A stretch of 64,000 nucleotides of DNA from Vibrio panuliri (GTDB taxonomy: Bacteria; Pseudomonadota; Gammaproteobacteria; Enterobacterales; Vibrionaceae). Below are positions 50,768-60,391 of the stretch, piece after piece (within the stretch, counting starts at the first letter, position 1; each line of letters opens with the position of its first letter). Both the position numbers and the translations under genes were made by a program. Under the pieces are notes generated by a model. That model was not told the origin of the DNA, made no database searches, and saw only the letters and a list, made by a program, of their open reading frames with translations. Where the stretch lies: contig NZ_AP019654.1 in assembly GCF_009938205.1 (NCBI RefSeq), forward strand, positions 2,694,540 through 2,758,539. Reading direction: 5' to 3'.

Positions 50768-52561
50768 TTAATCTTTACCAACATGAAGAATTGCTAGGAA
50801 CGCTTCTTGAGGCAGCTCTACGTTACCGATCTGCTTCATGCGTTTCTTACCTTCTTTCTGTTTCTTCAACAGTTTCTTCTTACGACTCACGTCACCACCG
50901 TAACATTTTGCCAGTACGTTTTTACGTAGCTGTTTCACGGTTGAGCGAGCAATAATGTGGTTACCAATTGCCGCTTGAATCGCAATATCGAACATTTGAC
51001 GAGGAATGAACTCTTTCATTTTCTCAACCAACTGACGACCACGAGTTTGTGATTGATCTTTATGGGTGATCATCGCTAGCGCATCCACTTTGTCACCGTT
51101 CAACAGTACGTCTACGCGTACCATGTTCGATGCTTCAAAGCGCTGGAAGTTATAGTCTAATGATGCATAACCACGAGACGTTGACTTTAAGCGGTCAAAG
51201 AAGTCTAGAACCACTTCTGCCATTGGGATGTCGTAAGTCACAGCCACTTGGTTACCGTGATATACCATATCTACCTGAAGACCACGTTTCTCAACACATA
51301 GTGTGATTACGTTACCCAAGTAGTCGGTTGGCACAAGGATATTACAACGAGCAATTGGCTCGCGAATTTCTTCAATATCGTTTACCGCTGGCAATTTTGC
51401 AGGGCTATCGACATAGAACACTTCACCGTCGGTTTTCTCTACTTCGTAGACTACCGTTGGTGCTGTGGTAATAAGATCAAGATCGTATTCACGCTCTAGA
51501 CGCTCTTGGATGATTTCCATGTGCAGCATGCCAAGGAAACCACAGCGGAAACCAAAGCCCAGAGCTGCAGAGTTCTCTGGCTCGTAGAATAGCGATGCGT
51601 CGTTTAGGCTCAGTTTACCAAGTGCATCACGGAACGCTTCATAGTCATCAGAAGAGACTGGGAACAAGCCTGCATACACTTGAGGTTTTACTTTTTTAAA
51701 GCCTGGTAGTGGTGTCTCACTGCCGTTTTTCGATAGCGTCAGCGTATCACCAACAGGTGCGCCAAGGATGTCTTTGATACCACAAACAACCCAGCCAACT
51801 TCACCAGTGCGTAAAACATCAGTATCAACTTGCTTAGGCGTAAAGATACCTAGGCGATCGACACCCCAAGTTTGACCTGTGCTCATCACTTTGATCTTGT
51901 CGTTTTTCTTCAGAACGCCATTTTTAATACGTACTAATGAAACAACACCAAGGTAGTTATCAAACCAAGAGTCAATAATTAGTGCTTGCAGTGGCGCATC
52001 AGCGTCCCCTTCTGGGGCAGGGATTTTATCAACGATAGTTTCAAGAACATCATCGACACCCAGACCTGTTTTCGCACTACAACGAGTAGCTTCCATCGCG
52101 TCGATGCCAACGATCTCTTCAATTTCTTCTGCGACACGCTCTGGATCCGCAGCAGGCAAATCGATCTTGTTAAGGATTGGCACAACCTCAAGATCCATTT
52201 CAATTGCGGTATAACAGTTCGCCAGTGTCTGTGCTTCTACGCCCTGACCTGCGTCAACCACCAATAGTGCACCTTCACATGCAGCCAAAGAGCGCGATAC
52301 TTCGTAAGCGAAGTCAACGTGTCCTGGCGTATCGATGAAGTTAAGCTGGTAAGTTTCACCATCTTTAGCGGTGTAGTTTAGAGTCACACTCTGTGATTTG
52401 ATGGTGATACCACGCTCACGTTCTAGATCCATTGAGTCAAGAACTTGCTCTGCCATTTCGCGATCGGTTAGACCACCACATACTTGGATCAGACGGTCAG
52501 ATAGGGTCGACTTACCATGGTCGATGTGGGCGATAATCGAAAAGTTACGAATGTGCTTCAT
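50768..52561 (-). CDS. lepA: Elongation factor 4 (LepA)
   Basis: A 597-aa translation GTPase. G1 [32 protein letters not shown], then EF-G-like domains and the LepA-specific C-terminal domain ending [31 protein letters not shown]. It affects ribosome biogenesis/translation initiation under stress. It is followed by lepB. Confidence 0.98.
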   Translation of the reverse strand: MKHIRNFSIIAHIDHGKSTLSDRLIQVCGGLTDREMAEQVLDSMDLERERGITIKSQSVTLNYTAKDGETYQLNFIDTPGHVDFAYEVSRSLAACEGALLVVDAGQGVEAQTLANCYTAIEMDLEVVPILNKIDLPAADPERVAEEIEEIVGIDAMEATRCSAKTGLGVDDVLETIVDKIPAPEGDADAPLQALIIDSWFDNYLGVVSLVRIKNGVLKKNDKIKVMSTGQTWGVDRLGIFTPKQVDTDVLRTGEVGWVVCGIKDILGAPVGDTLTLSKNGSETPLPGFKKVKPQVYAGLFPVSSDDYEAFRDALGKLSLNDASLFYEPENSAALGFGFRCGFLGMLHMEIIQERLEREYDLDLITTAPTVVYEVEKTDGEVFYVDSPAKLPAVNDIEEIREPIARCNILVPTDYLGNVITLCVEKRGLQVDMVYHGNQVAVTYDIPMAEVVLDFFDRLKSTSRGYASLDYNFQRFEASNMVRVDVLLNGDKVDALAMITHKDQSQTRGRQLVEKMKEFIPRQMFDIAIQAAIGNHIIARSTVKQLRKNVLAKCYGGDVSRKKKLLKKQKEGKKRMKQIGNVELPQEAFLAILHVGKD

Positions 52562-52596
52562 GATTTGGGGTGACTAAACTCTGTAAAATAGGACAT

Positions 52597-52618
52597 AAGA
52601 AAGCCGTCGTTTGACGGC
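52597..52618 (-). terminator. Weak terminator after the rpoE-rse operon
   Basis: GCCGTC / GACGGC (minus strand, loop AAAC) followed by TTTCTT; between rseC and lepA. The T run is interrupted, so read-through to lepA is likely. Confidence 0.5.
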
Positions 52619-52675
52619 ATTTCAATCAAGTTGGCAGATTCTATCCAATTTTGATCCCCAAGTCACTTGAGGATT

Positions 52676-53146
52676 TCACTGGATAGGTTCTCCCAATACT
52701 CTTAATAATATGACTTGTTGCGAAGATTGTCGCTCGATGCGTCCCGCAAGGCGTTTGGCTAAGGCGATTCCCCCAGCAGCAAACAAGGCTGATAGCAAGA
52801 TTACCACGCCTTCACCTAACCCAAGCCAAGGGGCAATCCATAGGTGGGCTAAAGCGGCGCCAGCAATCAAAGCGAACAAAGGCGTTAAATATACGATCGC
52901 CGCTGATTGCAGCAGGCTTTTTTCCGCCATACCAATCTCAACGACCTGTCCTACGCTTAATGCTTGTTGGGTAAACAATTGCCAATGCAGTATTTTTTTA
53001 CCCACTGCTTTAGAGACAATGCCGGTTCCACAACTTTTTTGAGATGAGCAGCTAGAGCAGCTTGTCTGCTGCTCACAACTCAGTTCAACATCATACCCTG
53101 ATGATTTTTGGGTCACCGCAGAAACGGTGGCCAATGCCGTCATCAT
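52676..53146 (-). CDS. rseC: RseC, SoxR-reducing / sigma-E modulating membrane protein
   Basis: A 156-aa protein with a Cys-rich N part (CEQQTSCSSCSSQKSCGTG), likely a redox or Fe-S site, and two membrane helices (~78-98 and ~103-125). The E. coli homologue mildly affects sigma-E and helps reduce SoxR. Last gene of rpoE-rseABC, 4 bp after rseB. Confidence 0.93.
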   Translation of the reverse strand: MMTALATVSAVTQKSSGYDVELSCEQQTSCSSCSSQKSCGTGIVSKAVGKKILHWQLFTQQALSVGQVVEIGMAEKSLLQSAAIVYLTPLFALIAGAALAHLWIAPWLGLGEGVVILLSALFAAGGIALAKRLAGRIERQSSQQVILLRVLGEPIQ

Positions 53147-53150
53147 AAGT

Positions 53151-54110
53151 TTACTTCTCTGTTGGTGCGTTTATCGTAACTGATTGAGCAATACGTTTCG
53201 CGGTTTCAGGCGGAATATCGCCGACCACCGAGATTTCAGCATCTCCACGGACGTAAGAGTGTAATGTCCGGCGACCTTGGCGAACGATTTGCCCCTTCAA
53301 GGAATGATCGTCACGTTGTGAAACATAGATGGAGAAACTAAACAAACCATCACTGTACATCTGACTTTCAACCATTCTATCGGTCACGCCCATCCGATAA
53401 CGATTGAGTTCTTTCGCCTCAAACCCTTTCGGAATCCAACTCACTGTCCAAAATGACTCACGCTCTTGAGCTTTCGGCAGCGAGATCACTTGCGGCAGCT
53501 TGACGTTCTTCAAGCCACTCATAATTTCGACCAGACGGTCACTCACACTATAAGCAATCGTACGGTACTGTTCGAGAACTTCACCATCGCGGTCGATCAA
53601 GTCTGCTCGCAACGGCAGCTTGGTTTTTTCATCAACCCAAAGGATATAGCTGTAACGCAAACCATCTTTAGGTACGACGCGCAGAACTTGGCATGCGGTC
53701 CCCGCTTCACGAGCACGGCCGACTTTAATAAAATCATAGTACTCGCTCAGTTCATCTGCATCTGAGTTTAAAAGCGGTATAGTCGGCGCCACCATTTCAC
53801 CCGATTCAATGGTAAAAGGTTCGACACCCGGCTCAATATAACTCACCTCGTTACCGCGACGAATCACCTCGCGAACGGGACCGCTGAGATAGACGAGATG
53901 TGCATAATGCTCCTGCTCGCCACGAGCATGACGATAGAGCAAAGGTTCAATACTGTTTTTCTTAATCAGGATGTAAGACAGTTCATAATTAAGTTGCTGA
54001 CTGGCTTCGTTCATTTGATGCAACAAAGCCTCTGCAGCTTTTTCGTCTGCAAAGGCCATTGGAGAAGTCAAACTGAACAGTGTCAGCGCACTGATCAGGA
54101 ATTTTTTCAT
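53151..54110 (-). CDS. rseB: RseB, periplasmic sigma-E regulator
   Basis: A 319-aa secreted protein: signal peptide KKFLISALTLFSLTSPMAFA, then a two-domain body. In E. coli RseB shields RseA from DegS and senses mislocalised lipids or LPS. The start overlaps the rseA stop by 4 bp (ATGA), so translation is coupled. Confidence 0.95.
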   Translation of the reverse strand: MKKFLISALTLFSLTSPMAFADEKAAEALLHQMNEASQQLNYELSYILIKKNSIEPLLYRHARGEQEHYAHLVYLSGPVREVIRRGNEVSYIEPGVEPFTIESGEMVAPTIPLLNSDADELSEYYDFIKVGRAREAGTACQVLRVVPKDGLRYSYILWVDEKTKLPLRADLIDRDGEVLEQYRTIAYSVSDRLVEIMSGLKNVKLPQVISLPKAQERESFWTVSWIPKGFEAKELNRYRMGVTDRMVESQMYSDGLFSFSIYVSQRDDHSLKGQIVRQGRRTLHSYVRGDAEISVVGDIPPETAKRIAQSVTINAPTEK

Positions 54111-54727
54111 TCAACTACCGTATCTGGGTCGACATTAAGATCTACTGCGTTTCCACTGTGGAGTCTTAGTTGAAGTTCATAGTCTTGCAGCATCGCATTT
54201 ATACGACGACGCTGTTCTTGTACATTGAGACTGTTCTTCGGCGCTTGCTCAACACTTTCACGCGTTAAGCTAACAGGCTCCGCACTACCAGCAAAAGGCA
54301 CAGTTTGCAGTACTGGTAGCTGATCAGCTTCAGTAGTTGCGCTGCTTCCATGTTGCTGCACCCCTAAAATCACTGCCAAAGAGACACACGCAGCAATACC
54401 CACTTGCCCAAACTGTGTTAGCCAGTTTGGTAAGTGTAGCGCAGCCACTCTTGGCTTCGGTTGAGACTCTATACGAGCATCATTGATATTTGTGACATTA
54501 TCGGTACTAAACGGAGTATGAGCCGGTTCATTTTCTAGCGCTAAAGCAACGCTTTCAGCAATATTCCACTCAGGCTTTGCTGGAGCTTCACCACGAAGCA
54601 CATCACCAATAAGATGATAGTTCTTCCAAGCTTCTAAGCCTTGTTGGTCACTCTCTAGCTCTGCTATAAAAGCTTTGTCGACCAACTCTCCATCCATGAG
54701 TGCTGAAAGTTTCTCTTTGTCAGCCAT
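54107..54727 (-). CDS. rseA: RseA, sigma-E anti-sigma factor
   Basis: A 206-aa single-pass inner-membrane protein. The N-terminal cytoplasmic part (ADKEKLSALMDGELVDKAFIAELE) binds sigma-E, a membrane helix lies at ~105-125 (FGQVGIAACVSLAVILGV), and the periplasmic tail is the site of stress proteolysis. The start at 54727 is set by homology; an open frame to 54802 runs into rpoE and is not RseA-like. Confidence 0.95.
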   Translation of the reverse strand: MADKEKLSALMDGELVDKAFIAELESDQQGLEAWKNYHLIGDVLRGEAPAKPEWNIAESVALALENEPAHTPFSTDNVTNINDARIESQPKPRVAALHLPNWLTQFGQVGIAACVSLAVILGVQQHGSSATTEADQLPVLQTVPFAGSAEPVSLTRESVEQAPKNSLNVQEQRRRINAMLQDYELQLRLHSGNAVDLNVDPDTVVE

Positions 54728-54752
54728 TATTTTCACCATTAAAAAGTTGCTA

Positions 54753-55331
54753 CTAGCGTTGCAGAAGAGGTTGGATTTTTTTCTCCACCGCTTCACGTGC
54801 ACGGAAAATACGCGAACGTACTGTTCCTACTGGGCAATCCATAACTTCGGCAATCTCTTCGTAACTCAAACCATCGAGTTCACGTAGAGTCATCGCAGTT
54901 TTTAAATCATCAGGTAGTGCTTCTATCGCACTGAAAACTACTTGCTTCAATTCCTTGGACAACGTTAAGTTCTCAGGGTTCGATATTTCTTTCAATGCAC
55001 TGCCATTTTCGTAATATTCAGCTTCTTCAGTGTCCACATCTTGCGCTGGAGGCCTACGGCTTTGTGCCACTATGTGGTTCTTCGCAGTATTAACAGCAAT
55101 ACGATACAACCAAGTATAAAATGCGCTTTCACCGCGAAAACTAGGTATTGCTCGATAAGCTTTAATAAATGCTTCTTGCGCTACGTCAGGCACGTCTCCC
55201 GGATTGCTTACGTAACGAGAAATAAGATTGCAGACTTTGTTTTGATACCTCAAAACTAATAAATTGAATGCTTGCTTATCTCCATTCTGAACTCGCTCAA
55301 TTAATACTTGATCGGTCAGTTGCTCGTTCAT
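54753..55331 (-). CDS. rpoE: RNA polymerase sigma factor RpoE (sigma-E)
   Basis: A 192-aa ECF sigma factor. Region 2 (FNLLVLRYQNKVCNLISRYV...DVAQEAFIKAYRAIPSFRGESAFYTWLYRIA) and region 4 (DLKTAMTLRELDGLSYEEIAEVMDCPVGTVRSRIFRAREA) are both intact. It controls envelope stress genes. A candidate self-recognised promoter lies at 55434-55461. AGGAG stands 12 bases before the ATG. Confidence 0.98.
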   Translation of the reverse strand: MNEQLTDQVLIERVQNGDKQAFNLLVLRYQNKVCNLISRYVSNPGDVPDVAQEAFIKAYRAIPSFRGESAFYTWLYRIAVNTAKNHIVAQSRRPPAQDVDTEEAEYYENGSALKEISNPENLTLSKELKQVVFSAIEALPDDLKTAMTLRELDGLSYEEIAEVMDCPVGTVRSRIFRAREAVEKKIQPLLQR

Positions 55332-55433
55332 TCGAGCGGGTACTCCTATTGTTTTAAATTCTTACCTCAAACAAGGTATGAATATTAATTATGCAAAATG
55401 TAGTATTGACACCACTGCTTACTTGAGCACTAT

Positions 55434-55461
55434 TGTGACCAAGTAAAAAAATGAAAGTTCA
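55434..55461 (-). promoter_or_regulatory. Sigma-E-type autoregulatory promoter of rpoE
   Basis: On the minus strand TGAACTT (55455-55461), a 16-bp spacer, then TCACA (55434-55438). This compares with the consensus GGAACTT-N16-TCTGA. It lies 103 bp upstream of the rpoE ATG, in the 317-bp divergent gap with nadB, which otherwise shows only AT-rich sequence. Confidence 0.65.
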
Positions 55462-55648
55462 AACAATTTTCATTTTTTCTTAAGGAAGTGATAAGTCAAT
55501 GTCGTCTTTTGCTAGATTGTGAGGACGATGTGAGCGAAAAGCAATGACAATAAAACACAATTACGGTGTATGGAGTGTTATTATTGTTACCGATTTGACT
55601 TCGGTGGAGTGACACCACTCTACGATAACTCAGGATTTTAAAACTTTT

Positions 55649-57262
55649 ATGAACGCAAACCGTGAACATCAGTGTGATGTGTTAGTGATAGGTAGTGGTG
55701 CTGCCGGTCTATCGTTAGCGTTGCGTGTTGCCGAGCACGGCAAAGTCATTGTGTTAAGTAAAGGACCACGCAGTGAAGGTGCAACCTATTACGCTCAAGG
55801 CGGTATCGCAGCCGTCTTTGACGAGTCAGACAGTATCGATTCTCATGTTGAAGATACGTTAATTGCCGGTGGCGGAATCTGTGAAGAAGAAACTGTTAAG
55901 TTCATCGCAGAGAACGCAAAAGAATGTGTGCAATGGCTGATCGATGGTGGTGTACCCTTTGACCGTGTTGAAAATGACAGTGATGAAAAACCTCGCTACC
56001 ACTTAACGCGCGAAGGTGGTCATAGTCACCGCCGTATTTTGCATGCCGCTGACGCAACCGGTATGGCAATGCAAACATCTCTGCAAGATAATGTTCATAA
56101 TCATCCTAATATCACCGTATTAGAGCGCCACAATGCGCTTGACCTCATTACTGAGGATAAAATCGGTGGCGACAATAAAAAAGTCGTGGGTGCTTACATA
56201 TGGAACCGCAACCAAGAGCATGTCGAAACTGTGCGCAGCAAATTTGTCGTACTGGCGACAGGTGGCGCATCTAAGGTGTACCAATACACCTCTAACCCTG
56301 ATGTCTCTTCTGGCGACGGTATTGCAATGGCTTGGCGCGCTGGTTGCCGTGTTGCAAACCTTGAGTTCAACCAATTCCACCCAACTTGCCTTTTCCACCC
56401 AGAAGCGCGTAACTTCCTGCTAACCGAAGCCCTACGTGGTGAAGGTGCTTACCTGCGCCGTCCTGATGGTTCTCGATTTATGCCGGACTTTGACGAGCGT
56501 GCAGAACTCGCTCCTCGTGACGTCGTTGCTCGAGCCATCGATTATGAGATGAAACGTCTAGGTGCTGACTGTATGTACCTTGATATCAGTCATAAGCCTG
56601 CCGAGTTTATCGAGAAGCATTTCCCAACCATCTACACTCGTTTGATGGACTTGGGCATTGATATGACCAAAGAACCGATTCCAATCGTTCCAGCGGCCCA
56701 CTATACCTGTGGCGGTGTGATGGTGGATAAAACGGGCAGCACTGACTTGCAAAACCTTTATGCCATTGGTGAAGTGAGCTACACGGGTCTGCATGGTGCC
56801 AACCGCATGGCGTCTAACTCGCTGCTTGAATGTGTGGTGTATGCGGCCGCGGCTGCCAGTGACATTATTCGCAACCACCAAGACGTTGCGATGCCACCTG
56901 CACTGCCATGTTGGGATGAGAGCCAAGTCAGCAACAGCGATGAAGAAGTGATCATCCAGCACAACTGGCATGAACTGCGTCTGTTTATGTGGGACTATAT
57001 GGGGATTGTGCGCACCAATAAACGTCTTGAGCGTGCACTGCGCCGTATCCAAATGTTGCAGCAAGAAACTCATGAGTACTACAGCAACTTCCGTGTTTCT
57101 AACAACTTACTTGAGTTACGTAACCTCCTGCAAGTCGCCGAACTAATGGTGCGTTGTGCAATGGAACGTAAAGAGAGTCGTGGCCTGCACTATACGCTTG
57201 ATTACCCAGATCTGTTGGAAAACAGTGGGCCAACAATCTTGGTACCAGAAAAACTCAAATAA
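55649..57262 (+). CDS. nadB: L-aspartate oxidase
   Basis: A 537-aa flavoprotein oxidising aspartate to iminoaspartate, the first step of NAD synthesis. The FAD-binding [11 protein letters not shown] lies near the N terminus, with [14 protein letters not shown], the substrate loop [12 protein letters not shown], and [10 protein letters not shown]. It is a non-covalent relative of succinate dehydrogenase SdhA. It is divergent from rpoE as in E. coli. The sdhE flavinylation factor lies convergent just downstream. Confidence 0.98.
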   Translation: MNANREHQCDVLVIGSGAAGLSLALRVAEHGKVIVLSKGPRSEGATYYAQGGIAAVFDESDSIDSHVEDTLIAGGGICEEETVKFIAENAKECVQWLIDGGVPFDRVENDSDEKPRYHLTREGGHSHRRILHAADATGMAMQTSLQDNVHNHPNITVLERHNALDLITEDKIGGDNKKVVGAYIWNRNQEHVETVRSKFVVLATGGASKVYQYTSNPDVSSGDGIAMAWRAGCRVANLEFNQFHPTCLFHPEARNFLLTEALRGEGAYLRRPDGSRFMPDFDERAELAPRDVVARAIDYEMKRLGADCMYLDISHKPAEFIEKHFPTIYTRLMDLGIDMTKEPIPIVPAAHYTCGGVMVDKTGSTDLQNLYAIGEVSYTGLHGANRMASNSLLECVVYAAAAASDIIRNHQDVAMPPALPCWDESQVSNSDEEVIIQHNWHELRLFMWDYMGIVRTNKRLERALRRIQMLQQETHEYYSNFRVSNNLLELRNLLQVAELMVRCAMERKESRGLHYTLDYPDLLENSGPTILVPEKLK

Positions 57263-57266
57263 TAGA

Positions 57267-57290
57267 AAAGGAGCCTAAGGCTCCTTTTTT
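57267..57290. terminator. Terminator of nadB, shared with ygfX
   Basis: AAAGGAGCC-TAA-GGCTCCTTT with a T run. It overlaps the last codon of the convergent ygfX-like gene. Confidence 0.9.
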
Positions 57291-57670
57291 AGTAGCAAGA
57301 CCAAGTGCCAGTAATACTCTGGCACCACGCTATCGCGCCATATTAGATACCAGCGCTTATCCAAACGAATCGCAAGCACCCAAGCCGACAAGATCAGTAA
57401 TCTCCCTGTTAGCTCACTGCGATGTTGGTTTATCTCAACCTCTCCGGTAGAAAAGAAGGTCACGGAACCGCTTAATGTCGGAGCGAGAAAGTTTTCTTGG
57501 TAAGCATACCCAACCATTTTTACCATTAAGTAAGCCGCGACAACGATTGGAAGTGGACTTGTCACCATAAAACAACAGGCCAGCACCAGCATGCTGGCGT
57601 TGGCCTGTTGAGAAAAGTGACTTGAACGAATAAATAACTTAACGAACTTTGCTGAGGTTGTGGGCGACAA
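57275..57670 (-). CDS. YgfX/CptA-like small membrane protein
   Basis: A protein of up to 131 aa with two adjacent hydrophobic segments (~27-50) and a C-terminal soluble part (RWYLIWRDSVVPEYYWHLVLLLKKE). Size, layout and position directly after sdhE fit YgfX, which in E. coli is encoded with SdhE. The frame opens with a TTG at 57670 inside sdhE; the only ATG is at 57592, after the N-terminal basic stretch, so the start is unsure and coupling to sdhE translation is likely. Sequence similarity to E. coli YgfX is weak. Confidence 0.65.
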   Translation of the reverse strand: MSPTTSAKFVKLFIRSSHFSQQANASMLVLACCFMVTSPLPIVVAAYLMVKMVGYAYQENFLAPTLSGSVTFFSTGEVEINQHRSELTGRLLILSAWVLAIRLDKRWYLIWRDSVVPEYYWHLVLLLKKEP

Positions 57671-57899
57671 TTTTATCTACCATCGACGCATGACTTAAGT
57701 TCTCACTGCGACCATGCCCCATTACCCAAGCAAAAAGATCGGGGTCATCACACTCTAGCAACGATACAAAATCTCGTTGCTCTGTCTCAGTTAATGCATC
57801 AAAACACTCTTCGAAAAACGGCATAATGACGACATCCAGTTCTAACATACCTCGGCGGCATGCCCATTTAATGCGCGCTTTTTCTTCTGCGGTGTACAT
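57639..57899 (-). CDS. sdhE: SdhE, FAD assembly factor
   Basis: An 86-aa protein with the family signature ARIKWACRRGMLELDVVIMPFFE (RGxxE-type flavinylation motif, here RGMLELD) and LLECDDPDLFAWVMGHG. SdhE promotes covalent FAD attachment to SdhA and FrdA. The start at 57899 is preferred: AGGA lies 6 bases upstream and the family starts just before ARIxWACRRGM; ATG 57903-57905 is two codons earlier. Overlaps ygfX. Confidence 0.93.
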   Translation of the reverse strand: MYTAEEKARIKWACRRGMLELDVVIMPFFEECFDALTETEQRDFVSLLECDDPDLFAWVMGHGRSENLSHASMVDKIVAHNLSKVR

Positions 57900-58104
57900 T
57901 CTCATTCCTCACCTGATACGTTGTTATAATTTCGAGTGTAACAAGCAAGTACGTTGACCACCACTATCTGTGCAACACTAGTGTCACAATTTTTGTAGAA
58001 TCAACCTGCTGGCGATACACGTAGAATCGACGCATGTAATAATTGCAGCACCACCGCAATTAGATCTAATATTTGTCTTTCAGCACACGACCAAGGTAAA
58101 CACT

Positions 58105-59070
58105 ATGGATTGGCTTAACGACTTTGCCCCTCTATCGCACCAAGCCAGCGATACTCTGCCAGAACTTATGCTCACTCATCTCAATTCATGGGGCGTAGTG
58201 ACATTGATTGGTGATGATGCCAAATCTTATCTGCAAGGTCAGGTCACTTGCGATGTGGTTCAACTCGATGCTAGCGAGTCGACTTTTGGTGCGCATTGTG
58301 ACGCCAAAGGCAAAGTGTGGTCTATTTTCCGCCTTTTCCACCATCAGAACGGTTACGCACTGTTTGAACCTAAGTCTTCGATAGAAAAACAGCTTGCTGA
58401 AATCAAAAAGTACGCAATTTTCTCCAAAGTCACCATCGAGCAAAGCGATAGCATCCTGCTCGGTGTGATGGGTGAAAAAGCAGACCAGTGGATCGATACT
58501 CTCAGTGAGCAACAAGGCAACGTACGTGCAATTGAAGGCGGCACTGCGGTACGAATCGATGCGCAACGTTGGCTGCTTGTGCTTAACCAAAATGTGGCAG
58601 TAGCTCTCGTCGAGTCAGCGCAAGCAACATGCGTTGCTGAGTCACTCTGGTGCCGATTTGATATTGAAGCAGCTTTGCCGATTGTTGAGCAAGAAGAGCA
58701 AACGCAACACATTCCACAAGCCTTGAATCTACAAGCTCTGGGCGGAATTAGCTTTAAAAAAGGATGTTACACAGGCCAAGAGACTGTTGCTCGAGCTAAA
58801 TATCGTGGCATCAACAAACGAGCAATGTATATCGTCAAAGGACACGCTGCCAACGCACTTGAAGAGCATACTGAATTAGAACGTGCAGTTGGTGAGAACT
58901 GGCGTAGTGCAGGTAAATTAATGGCACATTACCGTTTTAATGACGGTGAAACCATTGGCCTTGTCGTGCTACCCAACAATCTAGAAGCAGACACTCCACT
59001 TCGTCTTGCTCATCAACCTGAGTCAATTTGGGCGATTCAACCATTACCATACTCACTCGATGACGAATAA
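58105..59070 (+). CDS. ygfZ: YgfZ, folate-binding Fe-S cluster maintenance / tRNA-modifying protein
   Basis: A 321-aa GcvT-like protein. It has the YgfZ signature KGCYTGQE (219-226, with Cys221) and [13 protein letters not shown] near the N terminus. It supports folate-dependent repair or assembly of some Fe-S enzymes, including the tRNA-modifying MiaB. Divergent from sdhE. The next gene overlaps its 3' end by 11 bp. Confidence 0.95.
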   Translation: MDWLNDFAPLSHQASDTLPELMLTHLNSWGVVTLIGDDAKSYLQGQVTCDVVQLDASESTFGAHCDAKGKVWSIFRLFHHQNGYALFEPKSSIEKQLAEIKKYAIFSKVTIEQSDSILLGVMGEKADQWIDTLSEQQGNVRAIEGGTAVRIDAQRWLLVLNQNVAVALVESAQATCVAESLWCRFDIEAALPIVEQEEQTQHIPQALNLQALGGISFKKGCYTGQETVARAKYRGINKRAMYIVKGHAANALEEHTELERAVGENWRSAGKLMAHYRFNDGETIGLVVLPNNLEADTPLRLAHQPESIWAIQPLPYSLDDE

Positions 59071-59533
59071 CCTTGTAACCCAAGTCACCGAGTTCCTCGA
59101 TATTCAGCAGGTGGAGTACCGCCTGCTGATGCATCAAACGGCGGCTGTCAGCATTGAAGATGCTGCCAAGCAACGAGGTATTCGCCCTTCGCAAATGGTC
59201 AAAGCTATTTTACTGCGCGATATGGGCGATCAATATGCCCTCGCTTGTGTGCCTGGCGATCGCTCTGTCGACCCCAAAAAAGTACGTGCTGTATTAAATT
59301 GTCGTCGTATGACTTGTGTGGATTTAAGTTTGGTCGAGGCGATCACTGGCTACGCCATCGGCACAGTCACCCCTCTGTTACTCAAGCAGCCAATGCCTGT
59401 TATTTTCGATCACACCATCCTCGATGAAAAACAAGTCACCATTAGCAGCGGTTCTAAGCTCGCCGGCATCTCTTTAGCGTGTGAAGATTTAATCGAGTTG
59501 TGTCACCCGATGTTCGCCTCAATACATCGCTAG
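59060..59533 (+). CDS. YbaK/ProX-type aminoacyl-tRNA deacylase family protein
   Basis: A 157-aa protein of the YbaK/EbsC/ProX editing fold. [34 protein letters not shown] carries the family substrate-pocket lysine, and [13 protein letters not shown]...[20 protein letters not shown] completes the domain. Such proteins clear mischarged tRNAs (Cys-tRNA-Pro in YbaK), but the particular substrate here is unclear. The ATG at 59060 ([12 protein letters not shown]) is used; the frame extends 18 codons back inside ygfZ without support. A 600-bp gap follows. Confidence 0.85.
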   Translation: MTNNLVTQVTEFLDIQQVEYRLLMHQTAAVSIEDAAKQRGIRPSQMVKAILLRDMGDQYALACVPGDRSVDPKKVRAVLNCRRMTCVDLSLVEAITGYAIGTVTPLLLKQPMPVIFDHTILDEKQVTISSGSKLAGISLACEDLIELCHPMFASIHR

Positions 59534-59576
59534 AACTCACATTTCATACTTATCTCATTCATCAGACAAACATCGA

Positions 59577-59596
59577 GTTGCGATTAATATCGCAAC
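59577..59596. promoter_or_regulatory. Perfect palindrome of unknown function
   Basis: GTTGCGAT-TAAT-ATCGCAAC: 8-bp arms, 4-nt centre, no T run after it. It lies 44 bp past the YbaK-type stop at the head of the 600-bp gap. It looks like an operator for a dimeric regulator; none was recognised. Confidence 0.5.
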
Positions 59597-59754
59597 AAGA
59601 GGTATGACTAGATTGTATTTATATTCACAACATAAACATAAATAGTCATCGATGTTTTTTTGTACTATTCTGACAACACTGTTAGCACATCAGCATTGCA
59701 GTGAGACAAGCCCCCCAAATTTAAGGCAACTCATTGCACAACTGGAGTACTAAT

Positions 59755-59843
59755 GGTGAAAAAGTGAGTAGTGGTTTTCACGCTATCCACTTTTTGTGTA
59801 ATGCATCTGTGACTATTCGCCCGCTTGAAGCGGGCTTTTTTTT
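59755..59843 (+). ncRNA. Candidate small RNA ending in a strong terminator
   Basis: A stem AAAAAGTG (59759-59766) / CACTTTTT (59788-59795) is followed ~23 nt later by GCCCGCT-TGA-AGCGGGC (59819-59835) and eight T. The terminator is 286 bp beyond the nearest upstream stop, so a separate short transcript is plausible. An alternative is a long 3' UTR of the YbaK-type gene. No known family was recognised and the promoter is unclear. The rest of the gap (59844-60133) shows no supported feature except the promoter region of the next gene. Confidence 0.4.
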
Positions 59844-60133
59844 GGCGTTAATTTTACTTTTTATTAACATGGTTGAGTATCTTTGTACTACGCTTACAGC
59901 AGTGAACAACAGAGATTTGGCTAACCAGACTGGTCAAACTTGTTGGGTTCCGACTACAGAACAAATATGAGGTAAACGTCACGCTAATTTGGAGATGTGT
60001 CGGTAGATTTGCTTACAGCAACACAATTCTCCAATTTGTTACAAATAACTGCACATTCCCCCATTACTATCACACTTTTTACGGCGGGGAATTCGTATAA
60101 TCACAGTGCTTGCTAAACATGAAGGATACATTT

Positions 60134-60340
60134 ATGAGACTGTTTAAGCGCTATACTCCAAGTATGATTGCTAAACACGTAAGTCGGCTATTTAAAGGAA
60201 GAATCTATATCTATGGTGTAGGTAAGTTTGAGTTTGACAATGGAAAACTTGTCCTTCCGGAAAGGGCAGAGCGAAGACACTATCAAGCCGTCAAAGAAGT
60301 GAATCAAGAGATTATGAAATTGCGCTGCGCGTATGCATAA
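60134..60340 (+). CDS. Small basic conserved-looking protein, 68 aa
   Basis: A 68-aa ORF starting at ATG 60134 with AAGGA 8 bases upstream. It is basic and amphipathic in the N half (RLFKRYTPSMIAKHVSRLF) and then has a beta-like segment (GRIYIYGVGKFEFDNGKLVLP). A charged helix follows (ERRHYQAVKEVNQEIMKLR). No membrane helix or signal peptide. A strong terminator follows within 20 bp, which supports a real gene. The family is not recognised; function unknown. Confidence 0.65.
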   Translation: MRLFKRYTPSMIAKHVSRLFKGRIYIYGVGKFEFDNGKLVLPERAERRHYQAVKEVNQEIMKLRCAYA

Positions 60341-60353
60341 AATCACCAATTTC

Positions 60354-60391
60354 AAAAAAACAGGGTTGGCTCGCGCCAACCCTGTTTTATT
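60354..60391. terminator. Bidirectional terminator between the 68-aa gene and ubiI
   Basis: Perfect 14-bp arms AAAACAGGGTTGGC / GCCAACCCTGTTTT with a TCGC loop and A/T tracts on both sides. Confidence 0.95.

Noticed and set aside
59724..59737. Sigma-54-like GGCAAC...TTGC before the small-RNA candidate
   Set aside because: The GG and GC elements are 9 bases apart; sigma-54 needs 10. Not reported as a promoter.
59734..59970. 78-codon frame across the 59.8-kb terminator
   Set aside because: It begins with a non-ATG codon, runs through the terminator hairpin and has no ribosome-binding site or recognisable domain.
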